6,428 nucleotides of DNA from Amphritea sp. (lineage in GTDB: Bacteria; Pseudomonadota; Gammaproteobacteria; Pseudomonadales; Balneatricaceae), in assembly GCA_018067325.1 (NCBI GenBank), contig JAGPUU010000073.1:1-6428 (forward strand). The letters are read 5' to 3'. How positions within the stretch are numbered: the stretch's first letter is position 1; every line of letters starts with the position of its first letter. The position numbers were made by a program, and so were the translations under genes. Under the pieces are notes generated by a model. It did not search any database and was not told the DNA's origin. It was given only the letters and a program-made list of their open reading frames with translations. Positions 5,113-6,428 of this stretch are shown in pieces.

Positions 5113-5997
5113 CTAGACAGTAGTGATAATAATTTCCCGGCCGCTTTGAGCTAACAGCTGAGGAAGAATCCGGTCATCATCTAGCCGCCAGCATGCACAG
5201 AATGCAAGTTCCGGTGGTTTAGGGCCGGGGCTGAACTCTACTAACATTCCTTTTGCCAGGTGTTCTTCGACAATTGGCGCAGGTAAGAGCGCCATTCCAG
5301 CTCCCTGAAGCGTGAGTGTCAGCAGGTTGGCGACAGAACTACAGGTATGAAAGACAGGTGTTTCATCAAGGGACCGAAACAGTTGTTGCAGATAGTCCCA
5401 GGGCCGGGTGTCACGGGGAAAGCTTAGAATAGGGGAGTGGCTGAGTTCTTCTATGCTGGTGACGGGGTTTTCAGCGAGCCGCTCCGGTGTCGCGACCCAG
5501 TGTTGAGGGTAACTACATAAGGGCTCTGTCACCAGTTCGGGCTGGTCGTTATTTCCAGCCACCATCAGGGCCAGATCCAGTTGGTTTTCTTGCAACTGAC
5601 GAGTCAGAGTCGGTGTGACATCACTGATCAACTCAAATGACATTAAAGGATGCTGTTGCTGCCAGTGTTTCAGTAATGGAGAAAGATATAGATTCGCCAG
5701 TGTGTCGGTAATGCCGATGCGCAGCGTGCCCTTTTGCGGGTTTTGATCGCTGATTTGCTGCTTCATCTCCTGACTGATCGCCAGTAGTTTCTTGGCATAG
5801 GGAAGTAGCTGTACACCTCGGGAAGAAAGCCGGGTGCCGCTCTTATCGCGAATAAAAAGCTGGGTCCCCAGCTCCTCTTCAAGTGTGTTAATGCGTGCTG
5901 ATATAGCCGGTTGAGTGGCATGCAGTTGTTGGGCTGCAGCGTGGAAACTTCCCAGACTCGCTACTTTGATAAAAGTGTTCAGGTTTCTCAGGCGCAT
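5113..5997 (-). CDS. LysR-family transcriptional regulator
   Basis: The 294-residue protein has standard LysR architecture. The N-terminal winged helix-turn-helix occupies about residues 3-62, with the motif FIKVASLGSFHAAAQQLHATQPAISARI and then LEEELGTQLFIRDKSGTRLSSRG. A linker helix runs to about 88. The effector-binding periplasmic-binding-protein-like domain follows from TLRIGITDTL (91-100) to about residue 290. It includes the usual 'GAGMALLPAPIVEEHLAKGMLVE' region (232-254) near its end. It acts as a tetrameric DNA-binding regulator responding to a small molecule that the sequence does not reveal. The start at 5995-5997 gives the canonical LysR N-terminus but has no Shine-Dalgarno sequence. 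The gene lies 62 bp downstream of the Lrp-type gene and 373 bp upstream of the transaminase gene, all on the same strand. Control of the transaminase is a reasonable guess only. Confidence 0.92.
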   Translation of the reverse strand: MRLRNLNTFIKVASLGSFHAAAQQLHATQPAISARINTLEEELGTQLFIRDKSGTRLSSRGVQLLPYAKKLLAISQEMKQQISDQNPQKGTLRIGITDTLANLYLSPLLKHWQQQHPLMSFELISDVTPTLTRQLQENQLDLALMVAGNNDQPELVTEPLCSYPQHWVATPERLAENPVTSIEELSHSPILSFPRDTRPWDYLQQLFRSLDETPVFHTCSSVANLLTLTLQGAGMALLPAPIVEEHLAKGMLVEFSPGPKPPELAFCACWRLDDDRILPQLLAQSGREIIITTV

Positions 5998-6001
5998 GGG
6001 G

Positions 6002-6028
6002 ATAATACTCGTGTAATCATCGAGTCAA
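6002..6028 (-). promoter_or_regulatory. Candidate promoter with nested inverted repeat ahead of the lysR-type gene
   Basis: Reading the minus strand, TTGACT (6023-6028) and TATTAT (6002-6007) each match consensus at 5 of 6 positions, with a 15-base spacer that is shorter than usual. ACTCG (6021-6025) and CGAGT (6007-6011), separated by 9 bases, form an inverted repeat spanning the spacer. That is a plausible autoregulatory site. The -10 ends only 4 bases before the ATG, so transcripts would begin at about the start codon. Confidence 0.4.
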
Positions 6029-6059
6029 CTATATAGAAGCCTGCGGGCGGTGCAAACTT

Positions 6060-6428
6060 TTAGATGTTGTGAAGCGGAAGACAGGTGGAGAATTTAATCT
6101 CCTCCATGGCAAAGCTGGAAGTTACATCGGTTAAACCATCTATTTCAGTAATTAGTTTTTTATAGAAACGGTCAAAAGATTCGATATCTTTAGTGGCAAC
6201 TCTTAACAGGTAATCCCACTCTCCGGCCATTCGGTAGCATTCCATCACCTCATCAAAGCCGGTGATGCTTTCAGCAAAGCGCGCCAGCCACAGGTCTTCA
6301 TGATTGTGGGTTTTCAAATGCACAAAAACAGAAACCCCAGCACCTACTTTTGCACTGTTCAACAATGCTACCCGAGCTTTGATGATGCCGGTATCTTCGA
6401 GCTTTTTAATGCGTTTCCAGCAGGGGGT
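6060..6428 (-). CDS. Lrp/AsnC-family transcriptional regulator (N-terminus outside window)
   Basis: The minus-strand frame is open to the last base of the window, giving 122 residues, and ends in TAA at 6060-6062. The missing part should be about 30-40 residues holding most of the helix-turn-helix. What is seen starts TPCWKRIKKLEDTGIIKARVAL, the recognition helix and the end of the DNA-binding domain of Lrp/AsnC proteins ('S-x-T-P-CWxRI-x-x-LE-x-x-G-x-I'). The ligand-binding RAM domain follows: VGAGVSVFVHLKTHNH, then ESITGFDEVMECYRMAGEWDYLLRVATKDIESFDRFYKKLI, and a C-terminal strand ending near FSTCLPLHNI. These regulators form octamers and usually sense amino acids. An apparent start at 6365 is only an internal TTG (Leu) and should not be used. 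The gene is followed on the same strand by the lysR-type gene with no clear terminator between. Confidence 0.92.
   Translation of the reverse strand, partial: TPCWKRIKKLEDTGIIKARVALLNSAKVGAGVSVFVHLKTHNHEDLWLARFAESITGFDEVMECYRMAGEWDYLLRVATKDIESFDRFYKKLITEIDGLTDVTSSFAMEEIKFSTCLPLHNI

Noticed and set aside
6060..6365. Complete 101-residue Lrp-type protein starting at 6365
   Set aside because: The supposed start is a TTG inside a longer frame, and the residues upstream to the window edge (TPCWKRIKKLE) are clearly the Lrp helix-turn-helix. The gene is cut by the window.

Overview
The window looks like ordinary chromosome from a marine-type gammaproteobacterium, possibly Oceanospirillales-like (for example Amphritea, Neptunomonas or Marinobacterium). 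This is inferred from protein character, moderate GC content, and the mix of a DUF1289 protein, an ArsR-linked alkene reductase, a PnuC transporter, and Lrp and LysR regulators. There is no phage, transposon, CRISPR, rRNA or tRNA signature. No clearly new multi-gene system is visible. The points of interest are small-scale.

Left end (1-936): the last 44 codons of a plus-strand gene, probably a RecQ-type helicase, converge on a minus-strand DUF1289 four-cysteine protein. An AT-rich inverted repeat lies between them. About 500 bp of apparently non-coding, AT-rich DNA follows.

Centre left (about 850-2406): an ArsR-family repressor gene and an Old Yellow Enzyme alkene reductase form a two-gene plus-strand unit. 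A candidate promoter carries an ATATCG/CGATAT inverted repeat between its -35 and -10, and a clear intrinsic terminator ends the unit. The simplest reading is an autoregulated, inducible ene-reductase operon.

Centre (2407-3811): a PnuC-family transporter gene overlaps by one base the gene for a stand-alone NadR-like ribosylnicotinamide kinase. Together they would import a nucleoside-like vitamin precursor, most simply nicotinamide riboside, and trap it by phosphorylation to NMN. A strong bidirectional terminator separates this pair from the genes on the opposite strand.

Right half (3812-6428): three minus-strand genes in transcription order encode an Lrp/AsnC regulator (cut by the window end), a LysR regulator and a D-amino-acid transaminase. 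The transaminase gene has a long leader with potential RNA structure. Its 3' end carries a 26-bp-period tandem duplication that repeats the last codons beyond the stop. The LysR gene has no Shine-Dalgarno sequence and has a promoter-like pair very close to its ATG, with an inverted repeat inside. Regulation of the transaminase by either neighbouring regulator is plausible but not shown by the sequence.
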